Assembly (NCBI GenBank): GCA_030998015.1
Contig: JARWMV010000011.1
Coordinates: 124,001 to 188,000 of the forward strand
Reading direction: 5' to 3'
From: Ceratorhiza oryzae-sativae
Lineage: Eukaryota > Basidiomycota > Agaricomycetes > Cantharellales > Ceratobasidiaceae
DNA length: 64,000 nt
Shown piece after piece: positions 36,124 to 48,081 of the stretch. The notes beneath the pieces were generated by a model. The model saw nothing but the letters and a program-made list of their open reading frames with translations. It was not told the DNA's origin and searched no databases. Every line of letters starts with the position of its first letter. Positions within the stretch are counted from its first letter, which is position 1. The position numbers and the translations under genes are program-made.

Positions 36124-37555
36124 CTACCACTGCTGTGCAACCAAAAATTGACCCACAGTCTTTGCGTGACTCTTCAAATCCGCCTCCAACGCGGCAGGAG
36201 CCTTGTTTCCATATTTTTCAATCTCGATCGCGAGTACCCCGGCGACATTCGACCTGCATACATCCATCAGCTTCCCCTCAGCACTTGCAAACACGCAAAC
36301 ACTCACGCGGCAGATGAAGTCGTCCCAATCAAATTAACAGTCGCGGACGGACTGCTGATCCACGCACAAGGGACGTTGGCGCCCGGACCCCAAATATCGA
36401 CCGCTGTCCCGAAATTCGAGGTGGAGAGTTTCGTCCCGTTGGCGAGGACGGCGCCGACCGTGACTGCCGAAGCGGCTCGAGCGGGGCTGACGTCGCTCGC
36501 GTCAATGTTGTTGTCCCCCGCTGCGACGACAACGTGCACACCCTCGGCGGTGGCGTTGTCCACTGCGTCGTCGAATGGCTGGTACCCGGAGATGGTGACT
36601 GTTATGGAGATAATGGACGGACGGCCGGTCGTGGCGGCAGTGCTCATGGCCCATTCGATCCCCTGGATGATATCCGAGAGGTTCGCGGAACCATCGTCGC
36701 CAAAGGCTTTTATGGCTGTGATGTTGGCGCTTTTAGCTACGCCCAGGGTTGAGCCTACGATTATACTGGCGAGGGCTATGGAATGTAGATGAATTAGCAA
36801 AAGGTAAATAGGGTGGTGTCTGAAAACACACTGGTGCCGTGACCGTTTCCATCTGCGTCCTTATACTACCGGAATGTGAGATGGGATGTTGAGAATAGAA
36901 TGGGCGTGCTCACTCCTCCAAAGGTCTTGCCCCATTTAGCGCGACCAGTTTTGAACTGGTTATGAGCAATATAGATGCCCTGGTGGATACAAATCTATGT
37001 TTAGATTGATCCGGTTTCGGAGGACAATCGTACGTACAGTATCAATTTGATAGACGTCGACGCCTAGCCCACCAGCCCTCTTGATCGGGCCGTCTACTGG
37101 TTCTGCGCGTTCTAAATTATGTACGGCTGAAACCAGGCTGGTTCGGTATCACGTTAGGAAGCGTTGGTTTGGCCCAAGACTGATCGGCTTACTCTTCCTT
37201 TTGGATACTGACGATCCCATCCTCGACGATGTACTCGACGTCTTTTGATTCTCGGACAAGGTCAAGTGTTTCGCCTTGTAGAACAGCAGAGTATCCATGA
37301 AATGCTTGGTCGTAGGTGTACGTTGGTGCGAAGCCGAGTAAAGCGAGATGAGACGATTTCGAGACGTTTGGTTTTAGTTTGCTGGACGTATGAAATTAAT
37401 TTATGGAATGAAGATGGACACACGTGGACTAGGACTCACACGAGATATGAGTTGGAGTTGACCGGCCCGGCCCGTTTAGTGATAGGGACACGGGTCAAAC
37501 TTGGAGCGGCAAGAGCAGAAGTGACGAAGGTGAAGAGGAGCAAAGTGCCGCGCAT
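36124..37555 (-). CDS. Secreted subtilisin-like serine protease (peptidase S8, proteinase K type)
   Basis: The start at 37555 gives a textbook signal peptide (MRGTLLLFTFVTSALAAP). An inhibitor_I9 propeptide follows (KLKPNVSKSSHLALLG ... YSAVLQGETL), then the S8 catalytic domain. Catalytic Asp is in VYQIDT just before an intron near 37035, catalytic His in DADGNGHGTS near 36850, and catalytic Ser in the degenerate GTTSSAASNVAG motif, which spans an intron near 36310. At least six short introns interrupt the gene. Unusual: the oxyanion-hole position, normally Asn in AAGN, reads AAGDNN, so Asn is replaced by Asp. The C-terminal part after the Ser is short. Likely role: extracellular protein degradation. 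It ends at a TAG (36124-36126). Confidence 0.85.
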
Positions 37556-38533
37556 GTTGTGGCAACGGGAGGACGGTAGACCTCACTAGCTAGCAAGCGT
37601 GCTATTTTATATTCACTGTAAATTTCCACGCTTCGCGTTCATCCCCGACAAATCATTTCGAGCAACAAGAGCCGAATCTCATACACCCGTTCACATGTGA
37701 GATCCAGGCGCGCAGAGAGTCTGGCCCACCACGAGTTGGGCCAACCAGTTACTGTTCCTATTTCACTTCGAAAGCGGAATGAGAGATCGCGAAGTGCGGC
37801 CCTAGTTATGCACTGTGCCGCACGGCCCGACCCACGAGCGAGTGTGTATCGGTTTCCCGTGGGGCTAGCTGTGTGGAGCCGAGTACACTCCATACGTGCA
37901 TCGACTTGCCACTTGGGACCAGCCCGGGAGCATACACTTGATTCGCTCGGCAAGGCTGAATGGTAAGCCTAGGCTATATTCCATTGTGAAGAATAGAAGA
38001 CGGCTCGGCGCAAATACATTTGATATTCTGAGTAGTCGAGTATTCGTATTGGTAGGACGAAGACGGGGTACACAATTCGAATACGCCGTGCGGTCATGGC
38101 ATGCAGGGGCTCTGGGATCAAAGAGAGTCGCAACCAGGAGCATATGCAATCTGAGAGTGGGTGACATCGGCTCGAGAGTGGTTCCGATGGCCGGGAGCCG
38201 GGTGCCTTGGCCCTGGATACGAGTGTCGACATTATATGAAAGAGAAGCCTCAACGGTCAATTACCAAGCATGACTCGACCAGCATCGCACCAAGAAGGAT
38301 AAACAAAGCGCGGTGGGCATGCCAAGAGATCAGAAGTCGATATACTGAAACCATGATTGCAATGACACCTTTGTCCAGTCGGTTTCATCCACTCATCCAT
38401 GTAACACGTGTATATTCATACAGGACAGATCAGACGGTCTCGTCTTCCTTTTGCCATCGACCATCCGTGCAGACATGTCGAGTTTCGACCACGACCTTGC
38501 GTTGTGCGTGTGATCGTTGTTCGTTTCATTTCG
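37556..38533. other. Intergenic region between divergent genes
   Basis: Lies between the start of the minus-strand protease and the start of the plus-strand TDP1 gene, so it should contain both promoters. Overlapping open frames on both strands (37639-38260) show no domain or consistent splice pattern. Confidence 0.35.
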
Positions 38534-41033
38534 ATGCAATTGAATCTTCTCGACAGGGCGATTGCTCTTTCGCTCCAGCCACAACAATCACAAGCGCCGA
38601 ATTCACGTGACAATCCAATCGTGGTGGTCGGCTCGGACGATGAGGAAGACTCTGTTTCGTCCTCGCCGCCGAAGACCACTGGTAACAAAGCGGCAGTCCA
38701 CCCCAATAAATCCTCTGGATTGCCTGCCACGCATGAATACTCTGGCCCAAAGCGCTCTATCGCCTCGACCAAACGGCAGGAGTCCATCGCTAGCCTGACG
38801 CGGAAGCGTCGGGACATTGAGGACGGCACTAATGACGAGGATAGTGATTTGAAGGAGCGGCCATCCAAGAGAAGGTGAGTTTAAATTATTTGCATGGTCG
38901 ATTAATTGTGATAATTACCCGATTCTAGTTGTCTTCCTGTCTCTTCATCCTCAGGCTCGGCCAAGGGGAAATCCAAAGAAACAATCTCCTACCCAGGTTC
39001 GTTTGGGATCCCAGACGAAAACGGACACTTCTGGCACGGCGCAATTCGCCAAACGACTAACAAATACACTATCCCATCACAAGATAATAAACCCGTCCTT
39101 GGTTTCACAGATATCCTGCCTCCTATCACTTCATCCGACCCAGACCAAACGCTCTCGTTCGCAATCTTATCAGCGTATGTCGCAGATCTATCGTGGCTTC
39201 GAAAACATTTTTCGCAAGACGTGCCAGTAATTTTAGTTGGCGAGCCTGGGGAGGATGGGCGGCCTGGGTTGACTCATCCCCTTCCTGGGTGGGTACAAAC
39301 AAGTCCGGGGTTAGCGGGTGGAAAGGGGTGTATGCATGTCAAGGTTTGCGTTCCATTCTCGAGTTTGTCAGTGGTGTTGATTCTTAGTTGCAGTTGATGC
39401 TGGTGAGTGGGTGTCGTCCAGGTATGAGAAGGGGGGGATTGATTAGGCGTTCAAGTTGTTCTTCAAGAGCGGAAGGTTGAGGATTGTAATCACCACGGCA
39501 AATTTCGAGCAGTATGACTGGGAAAACATTGAGAACGTAGGATTGTTTGTCCTTGATTCATACCATATGTTTGACTGATTGCCATTCTGTTGTTCAATCG
39601 GAACAGAGTGTGTGGCTACAGGATGTTCCACGTTGCGCTTTACCCACGCCAGCTCCGGTTCAAGATCCATCTCTGGTTCTAGCCAAGCATGAGGATGAGT
39701 TTTTGTTTTCAATCCCGCGGCCTCCCCGACCTCAATCTTGCGAACTCGACCCAGAGAACTTTGCCGAACGACTGGAATATACCCTTGAATGCCTACATGT
39801 CAAGCCAGCTCTTGAAGCTCATTTGTCTGGCCAACGGGCGAGCCAAGGGGTTGCGCTCCCACTGAAGAATATCGGTAGTTGTTATTTCTTAGCAAACTCG
39901 AACTATTATGAACCAACCTTGATTTGCTAGGTGAGCTCCACGCTCGGTGGGACTGGAGGCACGTAACCGCGCGTCTCATCCCAAGTATTGCTGGAAGACA
40001 CGTGGGATGGCCTGAAGTGAATGGGCTGGGGCATGTTGCCCTCATGAATGCCATTCGGAATATGGATGCAGCCAGCAAGAGCACAAAGATCGAGTGTCAG
40101 GTTATTATATTGTTCTTTTATTGTCTGTTGCGTGTATCTCATGTGTTGGACAGGGTTCATCGATAGGGTACTACTCTCCCGACTGGACAAACGAGTTCAT
40201 GTCCTCTGCCAGGGGGATATCTCCAGACACCTGGCTCGATATACCCAAATCCCGTCGAGCCAAAGCTCCACATCCAGATGGGCTCAGGATCGTGTTTCCA
40301 AGTTTGGCAACTGTGAATGAGAGTGTTTTAGGGCAGATGGTATATATGCTAGTTTTGGAGTGGATTTGTTCAGCTCATCTGGCTGTGTGTGCAGAGGGCC
40401 GGGACGATCTTCTGTCGCAGGGCCCAGTGGGAGTTGTCGCACTTCCCAAAGGAACTGTTTGTGGACAGTAATTCCAAGAGAGGAAAAATTCTGATGCATT
40501 CCAAGGCTAGTACTGTCTTTGTGCCCTGAAGTAGAGGGTTTATGAGCCCAATTTCTAGATGATCCTGGGGACGCTAAGTGAACAAGGCAAACCTCCCGGA
40601 TGGCTCTATGTTGGGTACGCCCCTCGTTTCGTCTTTCTCATTTTTTGATAATGTCTCCCTGATATATGAACAGGAGCCATAATTTAACACCTTCTGCCTG
40701 GGGACGCTTGTATGGTGACCAGGAGTGTCCCAAGATGCATGTTTGTTTTCTCCTAAATTGCCTGTCCTATCGCCTGTTTAGCAGATGATTTATTTGAACT
40801 AGATTGCAAATTATGAACTGGGAGTTGTCATCCCACTCGAGAATGCCGCTCAGGGAAACGATCTAGCATGTTGGAAACGCCCAGCGCGACCATACATCAT
40901 GGGCCAAGACCTTCCATGGGTGAGTATATTGGACGATTTGGCTGTTTCTTTGCTTGACAAAACTGATCATGACCCTGGTCGATAGATCCAAGATGAGAAT
41001 ATGTCAATCTGGAATTTCTTTCATGCACTCTAA
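38534..41033 (+). CDS. TDP1: Tyrosyl-DNA phosphodiesterase 1
   Basis: TDP1 removes trapped topoisomerase I peptides and other 3' adducts from DNA in the nucleus. Both HKD-type active-site motifs are present: HVK (MHVKLML, across an intron at 39344) and HSK (ILMHSKMIL, across an intron at 40506), each followed by the family segments IVITTANFEQYDW and YVGSHNLTPSAWGRL. Twelve exons close in frame: 38534-38874, 38929-39343, 39394-39402, 39456-39536, 39607-39874, 39931-40100, 40154-40339, 40395-40505, 40559-40614, 40674-40740, 40803-40919 and 40986-41033. Exon 3 is only 9 nt. The intron at 40506 starts with GC rather than GT. The N-terminal ~110 residues are Ser/Lys/Asp-rich and open with LLDRAIALSLQ, which resembles a ubiquitin-interacting motif. 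Confidence 0.92.
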
Positions 41034-41725
41034 GCTCGTCTCAGGTTTAGATGAAACTGCACATTAAATTGAAATTTTGAATTCTTGAATGAAAAATGTA
41101 TGAATTACATGCATGAGTATTGGATGTGCTCACATGAATGAAAATGATTTTTTTGTGTTTCTGGCCTACAACTGTTCCCTCAAGTAAAATTCAATGAATT
41201 ATTGGGCTGCAACAAGTCTATCTTGATACAAATTTCATGACCAAATGTAAGGGCTCTGCCCTCAATAAAACTGTACTTAATGGTCTTAAAAGTGCTTTGT
41301 GCAGTGACAGAACACATGTACATAGTATATTCAATTGATAGAAAACAATGTGGTAGTAAAACACAAGACTAAGAGAACATACATCAAAATTGTGACATAT
41401 ATACAGTTAGCAACAAAACTGTACAAATGCCAGCTACTGGAAGCTTGCAAAGGCTCTAGCTGCAGGAATACAGCACCTTGATCTCTGCGTTTGTAATTGT
41501 TATGTAGATACAGATCTAGTCTACCAACTGAAATTTTTTTGAAAAGATTTGGATGAAAAATGGTACATATATGCCTGAAACAAAACCAAGGGGGCCTTTG
41601 TACATTTTTGTAGCCAAAGAAAGTCCAAAGCCATGTACCACCTAGAACTTTCTGTCTGAGCAAGTTCAAGCTTTGCCACTTAAGTTTTAGTATATGTACT
41701 ACTGTGGCTTACCATGGAGGTTATC
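41034..41725. other. Intergenic A/T-rich region before the retrotransposon
   Basis: Contains the 3' flank of TDP1 and A/T-rich sequence. The minus-strand open frame 41331-41669 has no recognisable domain and is probably chance. The last bases (ATTAG, 41726-41730) are the target duplication of the neighbouring element. Confidence 0.4.
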
Positions 41726-41730
41726 ATTAG
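41726..41730. repeat. Left target-site duplication of the gypsy element (ATTAG)
   Basis: Matches 48004-48008 exactly, directly outside the LTR ends. Confidence 0.9.
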
Positions 41731-42257
41731 TGTCATGGCCTAGACCATGACACGGATTTTATTATGATTTTTGTATATTTTATAAATCTCTCTTTTTCAT
41801 ATTTTTGGACAAGTCCTGTTTAATTGGATATATGCATGGAATTACTTACATGATCACGTGACCTTGTTGTTGTTTACGTTCTGTTTGTACCTTCTGGAAT
41901 ATTCTGTTACATGGCACCATTCTTACATTGTACAATAGTTGTCTCGCACCATATGTGTATTTGATATAGCTCATCATATGAATATATAAGGGAGAGTCTG
42001 AGAGCCTTAAGCCTCAGAACTCGACCTCCTGTCATATCCCCTCTACTACCTGTGTGACTTACAAGTCCATAGTCCCTGCCCAGTCCTCTTAAGGACAAGT
42101 GCACCTACTCCTACATCCCTGCATCTTATCACATCCCTACTCCTTGTCGCACGTCTCCCCCTTGACGTTGTGACTTAGACCTCTGGCATCATCGCCTATA
42201 GGTCTCCCATTGTCCTTTTAGACGTTTGGGTCATCCTTCCTGGTCGTAGCTCTGACA
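41731..42257 (+). repeat. 5' LTR of the gypsy element
   Basis: 527 bp, TG...CA ends. It holds an A/T-rich promoter-like stretch (GAATATATAAGGGAGAG, near 41980) followed by the shared leader GAGAGCCTTAAGCCTCAGAA. The same motif appears in the older split LTR at 61242-61517. Confidence 0.93.
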
Positions 42258-42624
42258 TTAGGTTGAGTTCTTCCTCATCACTCAGGATTGAGACATACCC
42301 CTGTACTAGCCTACTGTGAAACGGAGAAAGGCTCAGACCACATAATAATCAAAAGCAGAAAGAGACTATCCAGTAACAGGTGTCTACAAGGCAGACAGTA
42401 CCTATCACCCAACCCTAGGACTCTTGTCCATCACCGCACGTGTTGCAGACAGCAAACTACCCACTTGCAAAAAAGACGCTCTATATCATGCCTGTCAAAG
42501 GCTTGTTGATTAGTTGTAGTCATTGTTCAATGCTAGGTAGCAGAGCAGCCACAGTGTTTGAGAGTGAAAATCCTGGCTTCAAGAGCACCCACCATACTTG
42601 TCTATCCCACTTCCTTTTTTAGCT

Positions 42625-43938
42625 ATGTCTGCACCAAACCCTGCCCCCACTTGGATTCAGTTTGATGCCACTCAGATTCAAGTACCCACTGATCCAGCCA
42701 ACCTATTAGCATTCACCCACACAATCAAGGATGTGCTGATCGCAATAAATAACAATCTTGTGGTATTCATCAATCAACAGTCGGACGAACTATCCACTAT
42801 CAACACCACTCTCCAGAACCATGATACAAGCCTATCTAACCTTGACACAAACATAGTCACACTCCAGGCTGCAGTCCAAGCCCCTGGCACAAGCACCTCT
42901 ATTGTGCATACTTGAGTGCCCAAGTTATCGGCACCTGCTAAATTCAATGGTTCAGATAAAAACAAAGCGGTATCCTTCAGGGTTGTGGTGGCCCATTATT
43001 TGCGGACTTCCTATCCCTCTGCAACTGCTGATGAGCAGATCGCTTACATCATTTCCTGCCTGGATGGCAAAGCCCACGAATGGCTGGAACCCTACCTGGA
43101 AGATGATGTTATCAATGGCAATCCGGTCACTTGGCTCCACAATGTCAATGATTTCTGGACCCAATTTAACACTTGCTGGAACGTCGCCAACAAGACTGAA
43201 AATTTCAGGGCAAAATTCAAGTTGCTCAAACAAAAGAATTCGGTCCAAGAATACTTTAAAGACTTCCAGACATATTCCCAGGGTCTCAGCTACAACGATG
43301 CATCTCTTTGCGATTACTTCTACAATGGTCTCATGGTCAAAATCAAGGAGTTCCTTGTGGCCCAAGACTACAACCACATGGCTGCCAATGTCACTTTGCA
43401 AACCCTTGCAGACAAGGCACTCAGAATCGATCAGCATATTGAGTTGTTCCAGGCCCAAAATCCATCCTCCAAATCTTCCTCTTCCAATGTGGCTAGCACC
43501 TCTACCAAAGCTTCCACCTTGCTGTCAACAGCTCCTCCCAAAGGCCAGGCCAGGGAAAAGATGTCTGTTGGGGAAAAGGTGTACACGCTTGGTCCAGATG
43601 GCAAGGCTTGCAAAGGAACAATTTTGGCTATAAACCACAACGCCAAAGGACAGTCGATTCCCACAATCAAATGGAATGATGGATCATCTGAAGAAACTAC
43701 TTTTAAACAAATCCAAAAAGATTCGCATCTGATTGTCATCACTCCCTCGGCTCCTACCCTGGCCAAAGGTTCTGGTCCTGGATCCATGGATCTAGATTCA
43801 GCTGGGAAAGGGAAAAAACCTGTTATATGCAGCACTTGTGGTGGTCATGGCCATTATTCTAGCACTTGTCCCTCCAAACCCTATTCTGGGCAAGCCACTT
43901 CCCTTTCTGGTGATGAGTTGGAAAACGAGGACGCTTGA
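42625..43938 (+). pseudogene. gag of the gypsy element (one internal stop)
   Basis: Capsid/nucleocapsid polyprotein. The ATG at 42625 (MSAPNPAPTW) opens a frame interrupted by one TGA at 42913-42915 and then open to 43936-43938. The retrotransposon gag core is visible (LDGKAHEWLEPYLEDD, FWTQFNTCWNV), followed by a CCHC zinc knuckle CSTCGGHGHYSSTC near the C-terminus, which binds element RNA. pol starts in another frame overlapping the end of gag, so expression would need a frameshift at the junction. Confidence 0.9.
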
Positions 43939-46900
43939 ACATTGATGGAGCAAATGTATCAAGCAAAACCTGTATGGACTTTGAGATATATGCTGTAGAC
44001 AATGTGTCCCCTTTGAATATATATTTTGTCGCATCTCAAGCCCCGTCTGCTCCAGAAAATAAAAGCATCAACTGTATGCAAACCATGCACAGTTGGGCCA
44101 TGATTGACTCAGGCGCATCCTCATGCTTTATACACCCACACCTAGTTAAACAATATTGAATACCCACTTACAAAAAGAAAAATCCAAAAAAATTAAAAGT
44201 TATTGATGGTCGTGAAATCTCTTCTGGTATTGTTGATACAGAATGTGTTTTTATTTTAGAAATAGGTAGTCATAAGGAACAATTGGTTTGTAATGTAGCA
44301 GACATAGGTAGACACACCTTAGTACTAGGAATGTCATGGCTCAAATTACATAATCCAAATATTGACTGGCCAAATAAACATGTTACCTTTGACTCAAACT
44401 TTTGTATAAAAAACTGTGTTCCTGCTTCTAATGTAGTTCTTGGCAATGTTGGTGGTGTTGTTGACCCATTCGACAAAAACCTAGGAGGTGTTGAGGCTTA
44501 CCAACCTCTTGAAGGCATCCCTAGGGACCCTGGAGGTGTTGTGGTATCAAAACCACTTGAAGGCATCCCAGAGGAACTCCAAGACTATACGGACTTATTT
44601 TCTGAGGACAAAGTGACAGAGTTACCTCCTCACCGTCCATATGACCTTGAGATAGTCCTCAAGGATCAAAACGCACCAGTAAAAGGACTGGTATACCCCC
44701 TTTGCCTTTTGGATGATGAGGAATTAAGGAGAATACTCAAAGAGCAGTTTGACAAAGGGTTGATCAGGCCCTCCAAATCACAATACAGCTTTCCAGTAAT
44801 CTTTGTTCCTAAAAAGAATGGCAAAAGAAGGATGTGTGTCGATTATTATTTGCTCAATTCCAACACAGTACGAAACGCATATCCCATACCTCTCATTTCC
44901 ACCTTGGTAGAGAAATTGAGAGGAGCATGCGTATTCACAACTCTGGACCTTAAATCTGGCTATAATCTGGTCAGAATTAAAGAAGGAGATGAATGGAAAA
45001 CAGCATTTAAAATGAAATATGGTCTATTTGAATACTTGGTCATGCCTTTCAGTCTTTGTAATGCTCCAGCTGCTTTCCAGAACTTCATGAACAAGATCTT
45101 TAGGGATTTACTAGATGTGTCAGTCATAGTATACCTTGACAACATACTTATATTTTCCAAAAACCCTGCAGATCACACAAAGCATGTTCAGGAGGTGTTA
45201 TCCCGACTTAGGAAACACCAGCTATACTGCAACCTGGAAAAATGTGTCTTCAATGCCTCTGAAGTGGAATACCTAGGTGTAATTGCCAACAGTGAAGGAG
45301 TCAAAACAGACCTGAAAAAGGTCACAGAAGCAGTTAATTGGGAAACACCATGTACTGTAAAGGAAGTGCAGGAAGCACTGGGGTTTTTCAACTACTATTG
45401 CCGCTTCATAGAGGACTTTGCAGGACGAGCTTGGCCTATGTACCAGCTCTTGCATAAAGATGTGCACTGGCGATGGGGTAAGAATGAGGAAGCATCTTTC
45501 CAAATTCTGAAAAAAGCACTAGTCAAATCTCCTGTCTTAATCCAACCAGATGTCACAAAGGAATTTATACTGGAATGTGATGCATCCAACTTTGCCACTG
45601 GAGCTATCCTTAACCAGTATGGCAGAGATGGTAAATTGCACCTGGTAGCCTTCTATTCCAAAACTCTATCACCAGCCGAACAAAACTATGATATACATGA
45701 TAAAGAATTACTGGCTATGATACAAGCATTCAAAGAATGGCATCACTTGCTCAAAGGATCTGAAATCCCTGTATTGGTACTCTCAGACCACAAAAATCTA
45801 GAGTTTTTCCAGACAAAAAGGGACTTAAACTGGAGACAAGCAAGGTGGATGGGCTTCCTGGCTGACTACAATTACAGAATCAAATACAGAAAAGGGGCAC
45901 AAAACAGAAAAGTTGATATACTATCTTGACAAGAATCACTTTGGAGAGAGGCAGCTAAAGAGGGGGGTGAAACCCTGCCGCTTATCAGCCCCAAGCTTTT
46001 CATTTCAGCAATTCTCACTGACCATTCCCTCAATGATTTAATCAGGGATGTGTTACCAGATGATAAAACCATATCAAAGATTCTAAAGTCCCTCGAGGAA
46101 AACATTCTGGTTAAAGGCTGGCACCTAGAAGATGACTTGTTGTACTACCACAACCACATATACATACCAAACAAGTCAGAAATCAGATGAGTAGTCATAG
46201 AAAGCTGGCATGACAATCCTGCAGCAGGGCATCCAGGGCATTTCAGGACACTAGATCTCCTATCTCGAGATTACTATTGGTCCAGAATGAAAAAATCTGT
46301 TGTCAATTATATTCAGGCATGCGACTTGTGTATCCAGAACAAGCATTCAAACCAAGCCCCTCCTGGTCTCCTACAACCCATAGACTTACCAAATAAACCC
46401 TGGGAGGAAATCACCTACGACTTGATCACTGGATTACCAACGTCAGAAGGTTACGATGCAATACTCACAGTGGTGGACCGATTATCAAAAATAGTACACT
46501 TTATCCCCACACACTTGGGAGCCACTGCAGTAGACATTGCAAACCTATTCATAAACTTTGTCTGGAAACTACACGGATTACCCCAAAAAACCATATCTGA
46601 CTGAGGCCCTAACTTCAATGCCAAATTCCTTTGCCAACTGTACAAACACCTAAACATTGAACCACATTACTCTATGGTGTACAGACCACAGGTTGACAGG
46701 CAAAGCAAAAGACTTAACCAATTCATCGAAATATATCTTCGTCACTACATAAATCACAGACAGACGGATTGGGTAGCAGCATTGCCTATGGCGGAATTTG
46801 CATATAATAATGGGAAACACTTGGGATCAAGCCACATGCTGTTCTTTGCCTGCTATGGTTACAACCCAGACTTCACTGTGGGTAATACCAAAGAAAGCCA

Positions 46901-47465
46901 GGTACCTGCTGCCAATCAACACACTGAACACCTCAAGGAAATCCAAGAAGAGGCCAAGGCCGCTCTAACAATTGCCAATTGAACATACTCCAAATATTAT
47001 AATCGAAAGCATTGTGAAGCACCAAAGATTGAAGTCAGATCAAAGGTCTTCCTAGACGGCTCAAATATCAAAACTATATGCCCTTCTAAGAAATTGGATA
47101 ACAGGCGTTTTGGACCATACAAGGTACTGGAACAAATTGGAAAACATACCTTCAAACTGGAATTACCCAAATCCATGAAGGTTCATCCGGTATTCCACAC
47201 TTCACTCCTATTCCCAAAACCAATAGATGACTATAACCGGCAACCTGTACCTGTTCCACTGGTGGTCACTCCTGATGGTGAAGAAGAATTTGAAGTTGAA
47301 GAAATCTTGGACTCTCAAAAGGTTGGAAGAAGATTGGAGTATTATGTCAAGTGGAAAGGCTATGGACCAGAAGAAAACCTATGGTTACCTAAAGCCAAAC
47401 TCAAGAATGCACCTGAACAAGTCAAAGAATTCCACCAACTCCATCCCAATGCACTCGGACCTTGA
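43935..47465 (+). pseudogene. pol of the gypsy element (five internal stops)
   Basis: One reading frame carries, in order, aspartic protease (AMIDSGASSCFIH, ~44100), reverse transcriptase (TTLDLKSGYNLVRIKEGDEW), RNase H (ILECDASNFATGAIL), an integrase zinc-finger and catalytic core (GHPGHFRTLDLL, PWEEITYDLITGLP) and a C-terminal chromodomain (EEILDSQKVGRRLEYYVKWK ... ENLWLP). The stops are all TGA: 44157, 45927, 46188, 46602 and 46980. The RT catalytic box reads VYLDNILIF, so the second Asp of YxDD has become Asn. The chromodomain, which in related elements reads methylated histone H3 and steers integration into heterochromatin, is intact in frame to the final stop at 47463. Confidence 0.93.
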
Positions 47466-47476
47466 TGGGGGGGAAG
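47465..47476 (+). promoter_or_regulatory. Polypurine tract of the gypsy element
   Basis: A purine-only run with seven to eight G (near 47466-47473) followed by AAG directly precedes the 3' LTR. This is the expected primer site for plus-strand DNA synthesis. Confidence 0.8.
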
Positions 47477-48003
47477 TGTCATGGCCTAGACCATGATGTG
47501 GATTTTATTATGATTTTTGTATATTTTATAAATCTCTCTTTTTCATATTTTTGGACAAGTCCTGTTTAATCAGATATATGCATGAAATTACTTACATGAT
47601 CACATGACCTTGATGTTGTTTATGTTCTGTTTGTACCTTCTGGAATATTCTGTTACATGGCACCATTCTTACATTGTATGATAGTTGTCTTGCACCATAT
47701 GTGTATTTGATATAGCTCATTGTATGAATATATAAGGGAGAGTCTGAGAGCCTTAAGCCTCAGAACTCAACCTCCTGTCGTATCCCCTCTACTACTTGTG
47801 TGACTTACAAGTCCATAGTCCCTGCCCAGTCCTCTTAAGGACAAGTGCACCTACTCCTACATCCCTGTGTCTTATCGCATCCCTACTCCTTGTCGCATGT
47901 CTCCCCCTTGACATTGTGACTTAGACCTCCAGCATTGTTGCCTATAGGTCTCCCATTGTCCTCTTAGACGTTTGGGTCATCCTTCCTGGTCGTAGCTCTG
48001 ACA
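47477..48003 (+). repeat. 3' LTR of the gypsy element
   Basis: 527 bp, same length as the 5' LTR, with about 95% identity by eye. The differences are concentrated at CG/TG/CA dinucleotides. Confidence 0.93.
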
Positions 48004-48008
48004 ATTAG
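48004..48008. repeat. Right target-site duplication of the gypsy element (ATTAG)
   Basis: Matches 41726-41730 exactly. Confidence 0.9.
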
Positions 48009-48081
48009 GCTCCTCCCTATCTGAAATGGAGGGGTGCTCTTGAAAAAAGGAGCTAAAAAGGGGTTTGTGTCTCATGCTACT

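Larger units (their letters stand above)
41731..48003 (+). mobile_element. Complete Ty3/gypsy LTR retrotransposon with chromodomain, decayed
   Basis: A 6,273-bp element bounded by two 527-bp LTRs that begin TGTCATGG and end TCTGACA. It is flanked by a perfect 5-bp target duplication, ATTAG (41726-41730 and 48004-48008). Internal order is gag, protease, reverse transcriptase, RNase H, integrase, chromodomain, so it belongs to the chromovirus group. It cannot be autonomous now: gag has one in-frame TGA and pol five, and the RT active site is changed. By eye the two LTRs differ at about 28 of 527 positions, nearly all transitions. Confidence 0.95.

Noticed and set aside
41331..41669. Minus-strand 112-residue ORF before the gypsy element
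   Set aside because: A/T-rich, no domain and no splice context; probably chance.
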